Below are positions 29,909 through 37,756 of a DNA stretch of 42,230 bases, in pieces; positions within the stretch are counted from its first letter, which is position 1; every line of letters starts with the position of its first letter. The notes under the pieces are model-generated. The model was not told the origin of the DNA. It made no database searches and was given only the letters and a program-made list of their open reading frames with translations. The DNA is taken from positions 1 through 42,230 of the IMG/VR virus record IMGVR_UViG_3300032278_004256. The stretch is one strand, 5' to 3'. The stretch is from a virus. A program made the position numbers and the translations under genes.

Positions 29909-32189
29909 GCTGGTCAAGGTCGCGGCAGGGGTCGGGCTGGTCGCGCTGGGTGCCCTCTCGGGTGGCGTGCTGTTCCTGCCCGGTACCGCGCTTGCTTTCA
30001 CGATCGGATCGAGCGCGCTGATCGCGACCGGTCTTTCGATCATCGCCTCGACCCTTCTCGGCCCTAAGGGGGTCGGACGCGAGGAACGCCAGGCGAGCGA
30101 GACCTCGCTGCAGCTGGGCGAGGTGCCGCGCCAGGCGGGGTTCGGTCGCTTCGCCACAGCCGGAAGCCTCAACGACGCGTTCAATTTCGGCGGCAAGTAC
30201 GGGACCGACTGGGAAGTGCTGTCGATCGCGCTGGTCGACCACGAATGCGAGAGCCTCGAGGGTTTCTACGTCAACGACGATTATGTCGCCTTCGCCGGCG
30301 ACGGTCCGGTGGCCGGCTATAACGGCCAGCTCGAGGTCTATTTTCGCGACGGCTCGGCCGGGCAGACGCTGCCGGCGATCCTCACCACGAACGGCCCGGG
30401 CTGGACCGCGAGCGATGTCGGCACCGGGATCACCCATGTCACGGTCGCCTACAAGGCCGACGATCCGGAAGCCGAGAACCCGGTCTGGACCGCCGGCCGC
30501 CCGCGCTTCCTGTGGGTCCTGAAGGGCAAGAAGTGCTATATCTCGGCGAAGGACGGGACGGTGGCAGGCGGGAGCGGGACACACCGGATCGACGATCCGG
30601 CGACGTGGGAATGGACCGACAACCCGATCGACTGCCGCTACAATTTCCAGCGCGGGATCTACGCCGGCGACGACATGACCGCGCCCGACCAGCTGCTGAT
30701 CGGCCGCGGCCTGTCCGCGATCGAGGCACCGCCCGAAAACGCGATCGCGCACGCGGCGCTGTGCGACGAGCAGGTCGCGCTCAAGGCTGGCGGCAGCGAG
30801 AAGCGCTACACCTTCGACGGGATGATCGGCGCCGACGAGGACTTCCTCACCGTGGAAGGGCATTTCGCCGACAGCACGGCCGGCATTATCCGCCAGCCCG
30901 ATGGCGGGATCGAGGTCGAGCCGGGCGGGCCGAAGGCGGTCGTCGCCGAGATCACCGACCATGACATCCTCAACCTGGCCGAAGTCGAGCTCGAACTGTT
31001 CCGGGGCGAGGCCGATCGTGAATGGCTGAATACGGTCGTCCCGCGCTATGTCGCGCCCGAGCAGAAATGGTCGATGCACGGCGCGCCGATCCGGCGGGTC
31101 TATGCGGACGTGATCGAGGATGGCGGGCCGCGGAGCGAGACGCTCGAGCTCAAGCACGTCTCGCGCGGGACGCAGGCGCAGCGTGTGGGCGAGATCCGGC
31201 GCAAGCTCGGCCGACTGCTGGCGACGGGTTCGCTGTCGCTGGGACCGCGCTTCGTCGAGCTCGAGGAGGGCGACTGGATCGGATGGACCAGCGACCGCCA
31301 TTTCGGCGGCGCGCGGCGGGTCTTCCGCATCGAGAGCTATGCGCGCGATGCCAAGTGGCACGTGCGGATCCAGCTGCGCGAGATCGCGGCGGCGGCCTAC
31401 GGGTTTACCGCCGCGTCCGATGAAGAGGACGACCAGGCGGTTGCCAACCAGCAGGCGGCGCCGGGCGCGATAGAGGCACCCGGCAGCGCGGCATGGTCCG
31501 TCACGGCCGGCAAGATCGACGGGCTGCGCGGGGTGCAACCGGCGCTGGTGATCGGCGGCGCCCGCGACAACGATCGCGCCAACGCGATCCGGCTTGAGGT
31601 GCGCAAGGTCGGCGAGACGGACTGGCGGCTTGCTGGGGACTATTCGTCGAAGGCGACCGACATCACCATCCCCGGCGTGGCCGACGGGACCGGGCACGAG
31701 GTCGCGGTGAGCTATGTCGTCGACGGAGAGGTCGGGGCAAGGCGCGTGCTGCCGCCGGTCACCACCGGCGACGTCGCGCCGGCCGCCTACGCGAGCGTCA
31801 TGATTTCGACCAGTTACGTCACCGATGCAGATCCGGCCGACGGGCTGGTGCAGGCGACAGATACCTCGATCTCGATCGAGAGCCACACCCGGACCTATGC
31901 CGATTTCGAAGTCGCCGTGACCGGCGGCACGCTGAATACGCTGGATGACGGCTCGACCGCGATCCCGGCCGACACGCTTTGCCATATCTATTACGACGAC
32001 GAGGACCGGCTCGGCGGGGCGGTGGCACTGAAGGCGACGACCAGCAGTCAGACCGCCGTGCTCAAGCAGAGCACGCCCTTCCGGCACTACGTCGCGTCGA
32101 TTCGCACGGACGTGATCGGCGGCAGCGGAACCAGCTCGGGCGGCAGCGCGCCCCCGGGCTGGGACCCCAGTGATTACAACGAACCCTGA
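29901..32189 (+). CDS. tail tip (J-like) hub protein
   Basis: A 762-residue protein. Residues about 5-55 are hydrophobic (MSKLVKVAAGVGLVALGALS ... GSSALIATGLSIIASTLLG), followed by a folded domain (QAGFGRFATAGSLNDAFNFG, GTDWEVLSIALVDHECESLE), then beta-rich modules and, in the C-terminal third, fibronectin-like repeats (IDGLRGVQPALVIGGARDND, VAVSYVVDGEVGARRVLPPV). This is the shape of the tail tip attachment protein J. It carries the fibre and contacts the host surface. The ATG overlaps the previous stop by 8 bases. Confidence 0.82.
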   Translation: MSKLVKVAAGVGLVALGALSGGVLFLPGTALAFTIGSSALIATGLSIIASTLLGPKGVGREERQASETSLQLGEVPRQAGFGRFATAGSLNDAFNFGGKYGTDWEVLSIALVDHECESLEGFYVNDDYVAFAGDGPVAGYNGQLEVYFRDGSAGQTLPAILTTNGPGWTASDVGTGITHVTVAYKADDPEAENPVWTAGRPRFLWVLKGKKCYISAKDGTVAGGSGTHRIDDPATWEWTDNPIDCRYNFQRGIYAGDDMTAPDQLLIGRGLSAIEAPPENAIAHAALCDEQVALKAGGSEKRYTFDGMIGADEDFLTVEGHFADSTAGIIRQPDGGIEVEPGGPKAVVAEITDHDILNLAEVELELFRGEADREWLNTVVPRYVAPEQKWSMHGAPIRRVYADVIEDGGPRSETLELKHVSRGTQAQRVGEIRRKLGRLLATGSLSLGPRFVELEEGDWIGWTSDRHFGGARRVFRIESYARDAKWHVRIQLREIAAAAYGFTAASDEEDDQAVANQQAAPGAIEAPGSAAWSVTAGKIDGLRGVQPALVIGGARDNDRANAIRLEVRKVGETDWRLAGDYSSKATDITIPGVADGTGHEVAVSYVVDGEVGARRVLPPVTTGDVAPAAYASVMISTSYVTDADPADGLVQATDTSISIESHTRTYADFEVAVTGGTLNTLDDGSTAIPADTLCHIYYDDEDRLGGAVALKATTSSQTAVLKQSTPFRHYVASIRTDVIGGSGTSSGGSAPPGWDPSDYNEP

Positions 32190-32205
32190 CGGGAGCCCTC
32201 ACGGC

Positions 32206-34461
32206 ATGAAAAAGACACTCCTCCACGCTCGCGAGAGCGTGGTGTTCGACCATGTCCTCACGCTGCGTGATGCGAACGGAGACCCGATCGATATCACCGG
32301 GTGGACCTTTGCACTGGACCTGCAGCGCGCGGCCGGGGCAACCGACATTGCCCTGGCAATGGGCGCGACTGCGGGAGCGGAAGGGTTCACCGTAATCGAC
32401 GGGCCCGCCGGCGAGCTGCAGATGGTCGTGACGCAAGCGAGCCTGGCGGCCGTCGACGACACGACCGGTGAATTCACGCTGTTCGGCGACCTGCTCGGCA
32501 CGCCGCCGGGCCTTGCAGAGATGTTTGTCACCGACATCCGGCTCACGGTGACCACCGCGGGCAAGGATTACGCCGGCGCCAGCTACGAAGTCGCCCTCGG
32601 CGCGGTAAACGCCACCGCGCTGGCCGCGATCGCAGCCGAAGCAGACCGGGCCGAGGCGGCGAAGACCGCGCTCGAGGCGGAATTCGAACGGTTCTCCGCG
32701 GTCTCCTCGGTGGCGGCGATCAACGCCCGGCCCGAGCTGCTCTATCTGCGGGCGGTCAAGCTGGTCGATCCGACCAAGCGGCTCGGGGTGCAATATCTCG
32801 GGCGCACGGCGGCGGGGACGCTGCTCGCGCGATGCGTCGATCTCGACACCGCGGCGGTCTATTTCGTCGGCGCGTATAACTCGAACCCCGACCCGACCAC
32901 GCATCCGCAGATGGGCGGCGGCTCGGGCGTCCACTGGATCGATCTCTACGATGGCCCGTCGTCGGTCATGGGACAGGTATTGCTGCAAGTCGACGGCGGA
33001 GGAACGACGTGGGGAAGCGGCGTCGCATTCACTCCCGCGGACACGCCGATCGCGGTCGGGCCGCAGGGCTTCTCACCGACCGAGCGCGCCTCGATCAAGG
33101 ATCTCGCGAAGGAACAGGACAAAACGACCAACGCGCTCGTCTCCACCGTGACCGATCCTTACCTTCTCGCGCTGATCGACGATATCCGGGTCGAGGGCGG
33201 TGTCCCCGGGCGGACCTATGTCCTGCAGGACCAGGCCGACACCAGCGGCACCGATCGCCGGCTCGGCTTCTTCCTTTACGACCCGGTGCGCGGCGCGATC
33301 GTCGCCCGGAACACGATCATCCGCACCGGCGACTGGTCGGCCGATATTCCCGAGACGATCGTTATCTCGGGCGCGAACACGGGATCGGTGCGCGGCGATG
33401 TCGAATATGTCGGCCTGAAGGTCGTGATCTCCCTCAAGGAAGGTCGCGCCGACGTGGTCGAATGGAACCGGCCGTACACGGGGGCGACCGACCCGGCGGT
33501 GGCTGGAATCGACCCGTCGCGGGTGATGGACGTCGAGGAGATCGAGCGCCGCACGCTGACCGGCGACGCGGTTCGCAAGGTCTTCAAGACCTTCGGCCCG
33601 GGCGGCGATTTCGCCACGTGCGACGAAGCGGTCGAAAGCCTGCTCGACTATTACGATAGTGTTGCCAAGGACGATTACCAGCGCGCGTGGGAGCCGCTCT
33701 CGCGCAGCTGCACTGTATCGAACCAGGTGCACCTGAAGGCGATGCCCGGCTACGACGATTCGGCGGCAGGAACGCCCGGCTATGCCGATGCGAGCTCGGC
33801 CTCCTACGATCCGCCGATCCCGGCCGGGACCATCACCGCCCAGAACCCGAGCGGGATCAAGCGCGGCATTCCGATGTGGCCGGGCCTGACGATCGAGTTC
33901 CTGGCGGACTCGGTCTTCACCGCGAAGTCGGGCTACCTGTTCGACATGAACCTCGGCGGGCGGCTGATCGTGCCGAGCGGCGCGGTGCTCGCCACGCTCG
34001 ATCCCGCGAATGCCGTGATCCATCAGGACGCGGCCAATGCCCTCTCCAAGAACAGCGCGGCCAATGCGAGCGATCCTGCGGCGGGGCAGCAGCACTTCCG
34101 CATCATCGGTTCGGTCACGGGCGGCGGAACCCTGCGCGCGGCGACAGCGCCGTGGAACGCGGGGACCTCCGACGGTCAGCGCATCGTGTTCGACGGGCCG
34201 ATCTTCGAAGTGACCGGCAGCGGGCCGAACATGACCAGCCACGACAGCCCGAACGCCGTCAATCCGGGACGCTACGAATTCCATAATTGCACGGCCAAGG
34301 GCGGCACCGGCGCGTTCCAGTTCCAGACCACCAACCCGGTCGGGCCGCGACACGGCATCCTCGTGAGCAATTGCGATGTCGCGACGGTCACCGGCAGCGC
34401 GGCCTTCGTGCGGATCGGCAAGCAGCCGGGCGTCGCCTATTCGACGGAGATGGAGCCGTGA
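32206..34461 (+). CDS. tail fibre / receptor-binding protein
   Basis: A 751-residue protein. I chose ATG 32206 (MKKTLLHARESVVFDHVLTL) with GGGAG ten bases upstream, over the GTG at 32170 that overlaps the tip gene. The first 120 residues form a beta-domain (PIDITGWTFALDLQRAAGAT) as in fibre-adaptor domains; a coiled stretch (AEADRAEAAKTALEAEFERF) follows. The C-terminal part opens with VFKTFGPGGDFATCDEAVES, the usual start of a pectin-lyase-like beta-helix. Depolymerase activity is possible but not shown. Confidence 0.75.
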   Translation: MKKTLLHARESVVFDHVLTLRDANGDPIDITGWTFALDLQRAAGATDIALAMGATAGAEGFTVIDGPAGELQMVVTQASLAAVDDTTGEFTLFGDLLGTPPGLAEMFVTDIRLTVTTAGKDYAGASYEVALGAVNATALAAIAAEADRAEAAKTALEAEFERFSAVSSVAAINARPELLYLRAVKLVDPTKRLGVQYLGRTAAGTLLARCVDLDTAAVYFVGAYNSNPDPTTHPQMGGGSGVHWIDLYDGPSSVMGQVLLQVDGGGTTWGSGVAFTPADTPIAVGPQGFSPTERASIKDLAKEQDKTTNALVSTVTDPYLLALIDDIRVEGGVPGRTYVLQDQADTSGTDRRLGFFLYDPVRGAIVARNTIIRTGDWSADIPETIVISGANTGSVRGDVEYVGLKVVISLKEGRADVVEWNRPYTGATDPAVAGIDPSRVMDVEEIERRTLTGDAVRKVFKTFGPGGDFATCDEAVESLLDYYDSVAKDDYQRAWEPLSRSCTVSNQVHLKAMPGYDDSAAGTPGYADASSASYDPPIPAGTITAQNPSGIKRGIPMWPGLTIEFLADSVFTAKSGYLFDMNLGGRLIVPSGAVLATLDPANAVIHQDAANALSKNSAANASDPAAGQQHFRIIGSVTGGGTLRAATAPWNAGTSDGQRIVFDGPIFEVTGSGPNMTSHDSPNAVNPGRYEFHNCTAKGGTGAFQFQTTNPVGPRHGILVSNCDVATVTGSAAFVRIGKQPGVAYSTEMEP

Positions 34462-34775
34462 TGACCGACGAGGCGAACGAAGCGGCCGCGCGCCGCATCG
34501 CAAAGCAGCTGTTCGACATCTGGGAAGCCAAGCAGGCCGAAAAGCAGCAAAAGGTGCCCGGGTCGTGGCCGGCATGGATCGCGATGGTCCTCTCGGCCGC
34601 GGCGCTCATCTGGGCCGGCGGCGGTCACCAGTGGCAGATCACCGACAATACGCGCCGGATCGAGGCGGTCGAGGACCGCCAGGCGAAGCAGGCGGCCGGC
34701 AACGAGGAAGTGCTGCAGCGGCTCGCCTCGATCGAGGCGAAGCTGGACCTGATTACCGAGGAGCGAAACCGATGA
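34461..34775 (+). CDS. holin-like membrane protein with coiled coil
   Basis: A 104-residue protein with one hydrophobic segment (WPAWIAMVLSAAALIWAGGG, about residues 34-53) followed by a charged coiled coil (TDNTRRIEAVEDRQAKQAAG, EEVLQRLASIEAKLDLI). It is coupled (TGATG) to the fibre gene and by ATGA to the next membrane gene. In phages such pairs of small membrane proteins act as holin or antiholin; role inferred from position. Confidence 0.6.
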   Translation: MTDEANEAAARRIAKQLFDIWEAKQAEKQQKVPGSWPAWIAMVLSAAALIWAGGGHQWQITDNTRRIEAVEDRQAKQAAGNEEVLQRLASIEAKLDLITEERNR

Positions 34776-35071
34776 TCGAGTGGATCAAAAGCCGCCTCGT
34801 GCCCGAGGCGCGCGATATCTGGCGCCAGTGGTCGACCTGGCTGGTCACCGCGGCGCTGGCGATCGAGGGCGCGACCGCGTTCTTCGACGCCGGGCAGCTG
34901 CTCTGGGTGCTCAACCTCGCGCCGAAGCAGCTCGAGGCGGCGTTGCCCGGCAGCGCGCTGCTGACGGTGAAGATCGGCCTGCTAGTGCTCGCGATCATCG
35001 CCAAGCTGTTTCGCCAGAAGGGGCTCGAGCGTCGACGCGCGGCCGCGGCGAAGGAGCGAAACGATGTCTGA
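34772..35071 (+). CDS. phage holin
   Basis: A 99-residue protein with two likely membrane segments: WLVTAALAIEGATAFFDAGQ (about 24-44) and LLTVKIGLLVLAIIAKLFRQ (about 65-84). A charged, basic C-terminus follows (ERRRAAAAKERNDV). This is the usual holin form; it would form pores or release the endolysin. The start overlaps the previous stop and its stop overlaps the endolysin gene by 8 bases. Confidence 0.75.
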   Translation: MIEWIKSRLVPEARDIWRQWSTWLVTAALAIEGATAFFDAGQLLWVLNLAPKQLEAALPGSALLTVKIGLLVLAIIAKLFRQKGLERRRAAAAKERNDV

Positions 35072-35693
35072 GCCGCAGGGAAAGATGCCGGCCGGCAAGA
35101 AAGGCGGGATCGCCGCGGCGATCACGCTGATCATCGGCGCCGTGTTCGCCGTGGAGGGCGGATATGTCGATCATCCGAACGATCCGGGCGGTGCGACCAA
35201 TCACGGGGTGACCGAGCGCGTGGCGCGCCAGCACGGCTACCAGGGCGATATGCGCGAGCTGAAGCGGCGCTGCGCGGTGGGCGGCGAGATCTGCGCCGAG
35301 AGCATCTACCTGAAGGATTATATCGAGCGGCCGGGCTTCCTGCCGCTGGTCGAGATCGACCCGGTCGTCGCCGAGGAGGTGATCGACACCGCGGTGAACA
35401 TGGGCCCCGCGCGGCCGAGCCGATATTTCCAGCGCGCGGTCAACGCGGTCTGCAATACGCGGCTCGACGTCGACGGCCGGATCGGCCCGCTGACGGTGAA
35501 GGCCTGGCGTGACTGCCGCCGCAATCTCGGCCCGCGCGCTTGCCGCGCGATGCTCGCCCGGCTCGATGCCCAGCAGGAGGCCGAGTACGATCGCCTGGTG
35601 CGGGTGAACCCGCGCCTGCGCGTCTTTCGCCGGGGCTGGCAGAACCACCGGATCGGCAATGTCGATCCGGCGCGGTGTGGGAGGGGAGCGTGA
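35064..35693 (+). CDS. SAR-type muramidase (glycoside hydrolase 108)
   Basis: A 209-residue endolysin. After a basic N-terminus, residues 14-30 (GIAAAITLIIGAVFAV) form a hydrophobic segment placed directly before the catalytic Glu31 of EGGYVDHPNDPGGATNHGVT, the GH108 signature. The C-terminal half has RLDVDGRIGPLTVKAWRDCR, resembling the peptidoglycan-binding region of this family. The hydrophobic N-terminus suggests a signal-anchor-release endolysin, secreted by Sec and activated by leaving the membrane. AAGGAG is 7 bases before the ATG. Confidence 0.88.
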   Translation: MSEPQGKMPAGKKGGIAAAITLIIGAVFAVEGGYVDHPNDPGGATNHGVTERVARQHGYQGDMRELKRRCAVGGEICAESIYLKDYIERPGFLPLVEIDPVVAEEVIDTAVNMGPARPSRYFQRAVNAVCNTRLDVDGRIGPLTVKAWRDCRRNLGPRACRAMLARLDAQQEAEYDRLVRVNPRLRVFRRGWQNHRIGNVDPARCGRGA

Positions 35694-35695
35694 CC

Positions 35696-36349
35696 ATGCC
35701 GGGCTGGGCCAGCGCCAAGCTGGCGGTGAGCGGCTTGCGCGCGGCGCTGTTCGGCCTGGTGCTGTTCGCCGCGATCGCGGCGGCCGTCGTGCAGACCGTG
35801 CGTCTCGAGGGGCTGCATGTCTGGCCGATCTCGATCACCGGGTGGATCAAGACGGCGGGCGAGTTCGAAGGCCAGCGCGACGCCGAGCGTAGCGCACACC
35901 GGAAGACCAAGGACGATTATCGCGCGGCGCAGGCCGAGGCGGCACGGCGCGAAGCCGCGCGGCTCGAGCACGTCCGCGCCCAGCAGGAGGACATCACCGA
36001 TGCGATCGAACACGATTACCGCGCTCGCCTTGCCGATCTTGGCGCTCGCGCTGAGCGGCTGCGGCAAGAGCTACGAGCCCGAGCCGAGCCTGCCGGTGCG
36101 GGCCGAGGTGTCGAAGGCGCCGCCCTTCGCGACGCCGCCGGCGGAGCTGGTGAAGCGGCCGGAGATCATCGACTTCCTGCCGCCCGAGAGCGAACCGGAG
36201 CGTTTGAACGAACCGAAGAAGAGCAGCTCGAGCGCGACATCATCGCCACCCGACAGGCGCTCCAGCTTGACGCGCTGATCAGCTGGGTGATCGAGCAATC
36301 GGCTATCGATCCGAACGCGGAAGTCGACGAAACTGGCGCAGAGCGCTAG
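35696..36349 (+). CDS. i-spanin (Rz-like)
   Basis: A 217-residue protein: short cytosolic N-terminus, one membrane segment (LRAALFGLVLFAAIAAAVVQ, about residues 13-35), and a long periplasmic helical domain (FEGQRDAERSAHRKTKDDYR, AAQAEAARREAARLEHVRAQ). This is the inner-membrane spanin subunit acting after holin and endolysin. ATG 35696 follows a strong AGGGGAG seven bases upstream; a GTG at 35690 overlaps the endolysin stop. The Rz1 gene is wholly nested in another frame. Confidence 0.82.
   Translation: MPGWASAKLAVSGLRAALFGLVLFAAIAAAVVQTVRLEGLHVWPISITGWIKTAGEFEGQRDAERSAHRKTKDDYRAAQAEAARREAARLEHVRAQQEDITDAIEHDYRARLADLGARAERLRQELRARAEPAGAGRGVEGAALRDAAGGAGEAAGDHRLPAARERTGAFERTEEEQLERDIIATRQALQLDALISWVIEQSAIDPNAEVDETGAER
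36000..36278 (+). CDS. o-spanin lipoprotein (Rz1-like), nested in Rz
   Basis: A 92-residue lipoprotein in the +1 frame of the i-spanin gene. MRSNTITALALPILALALSG ends in the lipobox LALSGC (Cys21), so the mature lipoprotein is about 72 residues and Pro-rich (PPFATPPAELVKRP, DFLPPESEPE). AGGAGG lies 9 bases before the ATG. Outer-membrane partner of Rz; together they would fuse the membranes at lysis. Confidence 0.85.
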   Translation: MRSNTITALALPILALALSGCGKSYEPEPSLPVRAEVSKAPPFATPPAELVKRPEIIDFLPPESEPERLNEPKKSSSSATSSPPDRRSSLTR

Positions 36350-36407
36350 ATGAAAGGGCGGCGCGGCGGCCTTTGAGCCAGCGGTCGGGTGAAACTACCG
36401 ACCCGCG

Positions 36408-36491
36408 TCACCTCATCGATCCCAGCATCAGCCAGGCCCAGAAGGCGAGGAGCGCCAGCAGGACGGCTGCCGCGGCGAGGCGGTGCTTCAT
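36408..36491 (-). CDS. 27-residue membrane peptide
   Basis: MKHRLAAAAVLLALLAFWAW and then LMLGSMR: a basic N-terminus and one hydrophobic span. Its ATG overlaps the stop of the upstream minus-strand gene by four bases (ATGA), which supports it despite the length. Function unknown. Confidence 0.5.
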   Translation of the reverse strand: MKHRLAAAAVLLALLAFWAWLMLGSMR

Positions 36492-36748
36492 GCGTCCTCC
36501 GGGCGCCAGGCGATGATATCGCCGGACTGCGCCCTGTTGCCGAACCATCGCCAGCAACTGCCGCCATCGAACAGATCCCAGTGCTCGGCCGTTTGGTAGC
36601 CGGCGCGGATCCGCGTGCCGTTGCGCAGCAACAGCGCTGGCATATCGGTCAGCGAGACGGGGATTTCGCCGCCATCGTGGCGGATCCATCCTGCCTCGAG
36701 CTCGGCGTCGTCGGGTAGCAGGCGAGGGCGGGTCGATCGGCGCGGCAT
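36488..36748 (-). CDS. hypothetical phage protein
   Basis: An 86-residue protein MPRRSTRPRLLPDDAELEAG, then EIPVSLTDMPALLLRNGTRI, ending SGDIIAWRPEDA. The final 'W.W...GDIIAWR' pattern recurs in small phage proteins of unknown function. On the minus strand, converging on the lysis genes. Two direct repeats lie just upstream of its start. Confidence 0.6.
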   Translation of the reverse strand: MPRRSTRPRLLPDDAELEAGWIRHDGGEIPVSLTDMPALLLRNGTRIRAGYQTAEHWDLFDGGSCWRWFGNRAQSGDIIAWRPEDA

Positions 36749-36763
36749 GGTTGTGTCCCAAGT

Positions 36764-36785
36764 GGGGGTATCGGCGGGGGTATCG
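36764..36785. repeat. tandem GGGGGTATCG repeat upstream of a minus-strand gene
   Basis: GGGGGTATCG occurs at 36764-36773 and again at 36776-36785 (12-base period), between 15 and 37 bases upstream of the minus-strand start at 36748. Possible binding site. Confidence 0.5.
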
Positions 36786-36835
36786 CCGATCCGGCCGGTT
36801 GTCGAATATTGCGGCTTTCTGCGGGTTTCAGCGGT

Positions 36836-36866
36836 GACCCGCGCGGAGGGATTATCCGCGCGGGTC
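36836..36866 (-). terminator. 12-bp perfect hairpin
   Basis: GACCCGCGCGGA (36836-36847) pairs perfectly with TCCGCGCGGGTC (36855-36866), seven-base loop, just downstream of the minus-strand gene ending at 36897. Likely terminator of the minus-strand unit; no U-run. The surrounding gap (36749-36896) holds no gene. Confidence 0.6.
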
Positions 36867-36896
36867 GGACCGGAAATATAACGAACGCGTGCTTGG

Positions 36897-37091
36897 TCAG
36901 CGGCGGTCGGCCGCCATTTCAGCGACGCTGTCGCTCAGATTGTCGAGCGAATCGGCAATCCTGGCAAGCGAATGGCTGACCAGCATCATCGAATATGCAG
37001 AGACATCCTCGGCCGAGATACTGTCGCCGGGTTTTCCTTCAAGCTCGGGGACGAATTTCCCCTCATTCAATACCATCACAAACTTAGCCAT
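36897..37091 (-). CDS. small hypothetical protein
   Basis: A 64-residue protein MAKFVMVLNEGKFVPELEGK, then PGDSISAEDVSAYSMMLVSH and SLARIADSLDNLSDSVAEMA. The ATG at 37091 is preceded by GGAGG with six bases spacing. The C-terminal half looks helical. No family recognised; between the spanin and integrase regions such genes are often lysogeny-stage cargo. Confidence 0.55.
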   Translation of the reverse strand: MAKFVMVLNEGKFVPELEGKPGDSISAEDVSAYSMMLVSHSLARIADSLDNLSDSVAEMAADRR

Positions 37092-37117
37092 CGCATGCCT
37101 CCAATGTCTGTTACCGC

Positions 37118-37546
37118 TCAATCTCCGTCACGCTTTTTACCGAGGTTCGCGCCGGCTCCTGAACCGATGATCGTTCCCGTCGGATCATAGCCCGCGTTCG
37201 CTCCGATCGACACGCCACCAGGCACGATGCAATTCCCGTTCCCGTCGTCGAAATTCACTATAGTGTTACGGGATCCCAGTTTCATGTTCTTCGGAACCCG
37301 GCCTACGACCGTGTTATCGTCGCCGCCTTCGTCGCTTTCAGTCTTGTCGCTCACTTTTGCTCGCTCCTTTAAAAGCAATAGCAATACGAAGCCGAAGGCT
37401 CCGATCGCAATTGCGCTCCAACCGCTCCACAATAGATAGTCGAAGTAGACCGCGTCGGTGTCAGTTTGCGCAGCGCCTATGAGCGCTGCGATTCCTCCGC
37501 CCAAGACGACGCTGCTCAGCGTCCCAGTAATGGTTCGTCTGTCCAT
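37118..37546 (-). CDS. membrane protein with acidic and Gly-rich tail
   Basis: A 142-residue protein with two hydrophobic segments (LSSVVLGGGIAALIGAAQT; WSAIAIGAFGFVLLLLLKE) separated by a short loop, then a soluble tail with KLGSRNTIVNFDDGNGNCIV and PGGVSIGANAGYDPTGTIIG, a short beta-strand pattern. A single Cys is present. GC and base use look lower than in the structural genes. Possibly a superinfection-exclusion type protein; this is a guess from location and topology only. Confidence 0.5.
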   Translation of the reverse strand: MDRRTITGTLSSVVLGGGIAALIGAAQTDTDAVYFDYLLWSGWSAIAIGAFGFVLLLLLKERAKVSDKTESDEGGDDNTVVGRVPKNMKLGSRNTIVNFDDGNGNCIVPGGVSIGANAGYDPTGTIIGSGAGANLGKKRDGD

Positions 37547-37610
37547 CGCTTGATAGTATCAGGAGGGAGCCGATCGGGAAAGATCGGTGGTCAGAGCGCA
37601 GACTAATTCC

Positions 37611-37633
37611 GGCGGGTCCTTCTCGGGCCCGCC
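37611..37633. terminator. hairpin in the gap before integrase 1
   Basis: GGCGGGTCC (37611-37619) pairs with GGGCCCGCC (37625-37633) with one G-U pair and a five-base loop. A smaller dyad CCGATC/GATCGG is at 37570-37587. The 210-base gap contains no gene. Confidence 0.45.
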
Positions 37634-37667
37634 CCGCTATTGCGGTGGGGCTGGGGGCGAGGTTTCC

Positions 37668-37704
37668 GTTCACGCACCCGGTTCACGATTGTGAACTCGT
37701 GAAC
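37668..37704. repeat. GTTCAC repeat cluster near integrase 1
   Basis: GTTCACG at 37668-37674, GTTCACGA at 37681-37688, TGAAC at 37692-37696 and CGTGAAC at 37698-37704: direct and inverted copies of one short motif within 37 bases, 53 bases before the integrase ATG. Candidate integrase arm-type or operator site; no attachment core was recognised. Confidence 0.5.
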
Positions 37705-37756
37705 TCTTTCGGTCCGCCCAGGCCGACTTAATCCATCACGTTCAGTGGAGAATTCC

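Noticed and set aside
28818-34461. Diversity-generating retroelement for the tail fibre
   Set aside because: No reverse transcriptase gene and no template/variable repeat pair is seen in the window.
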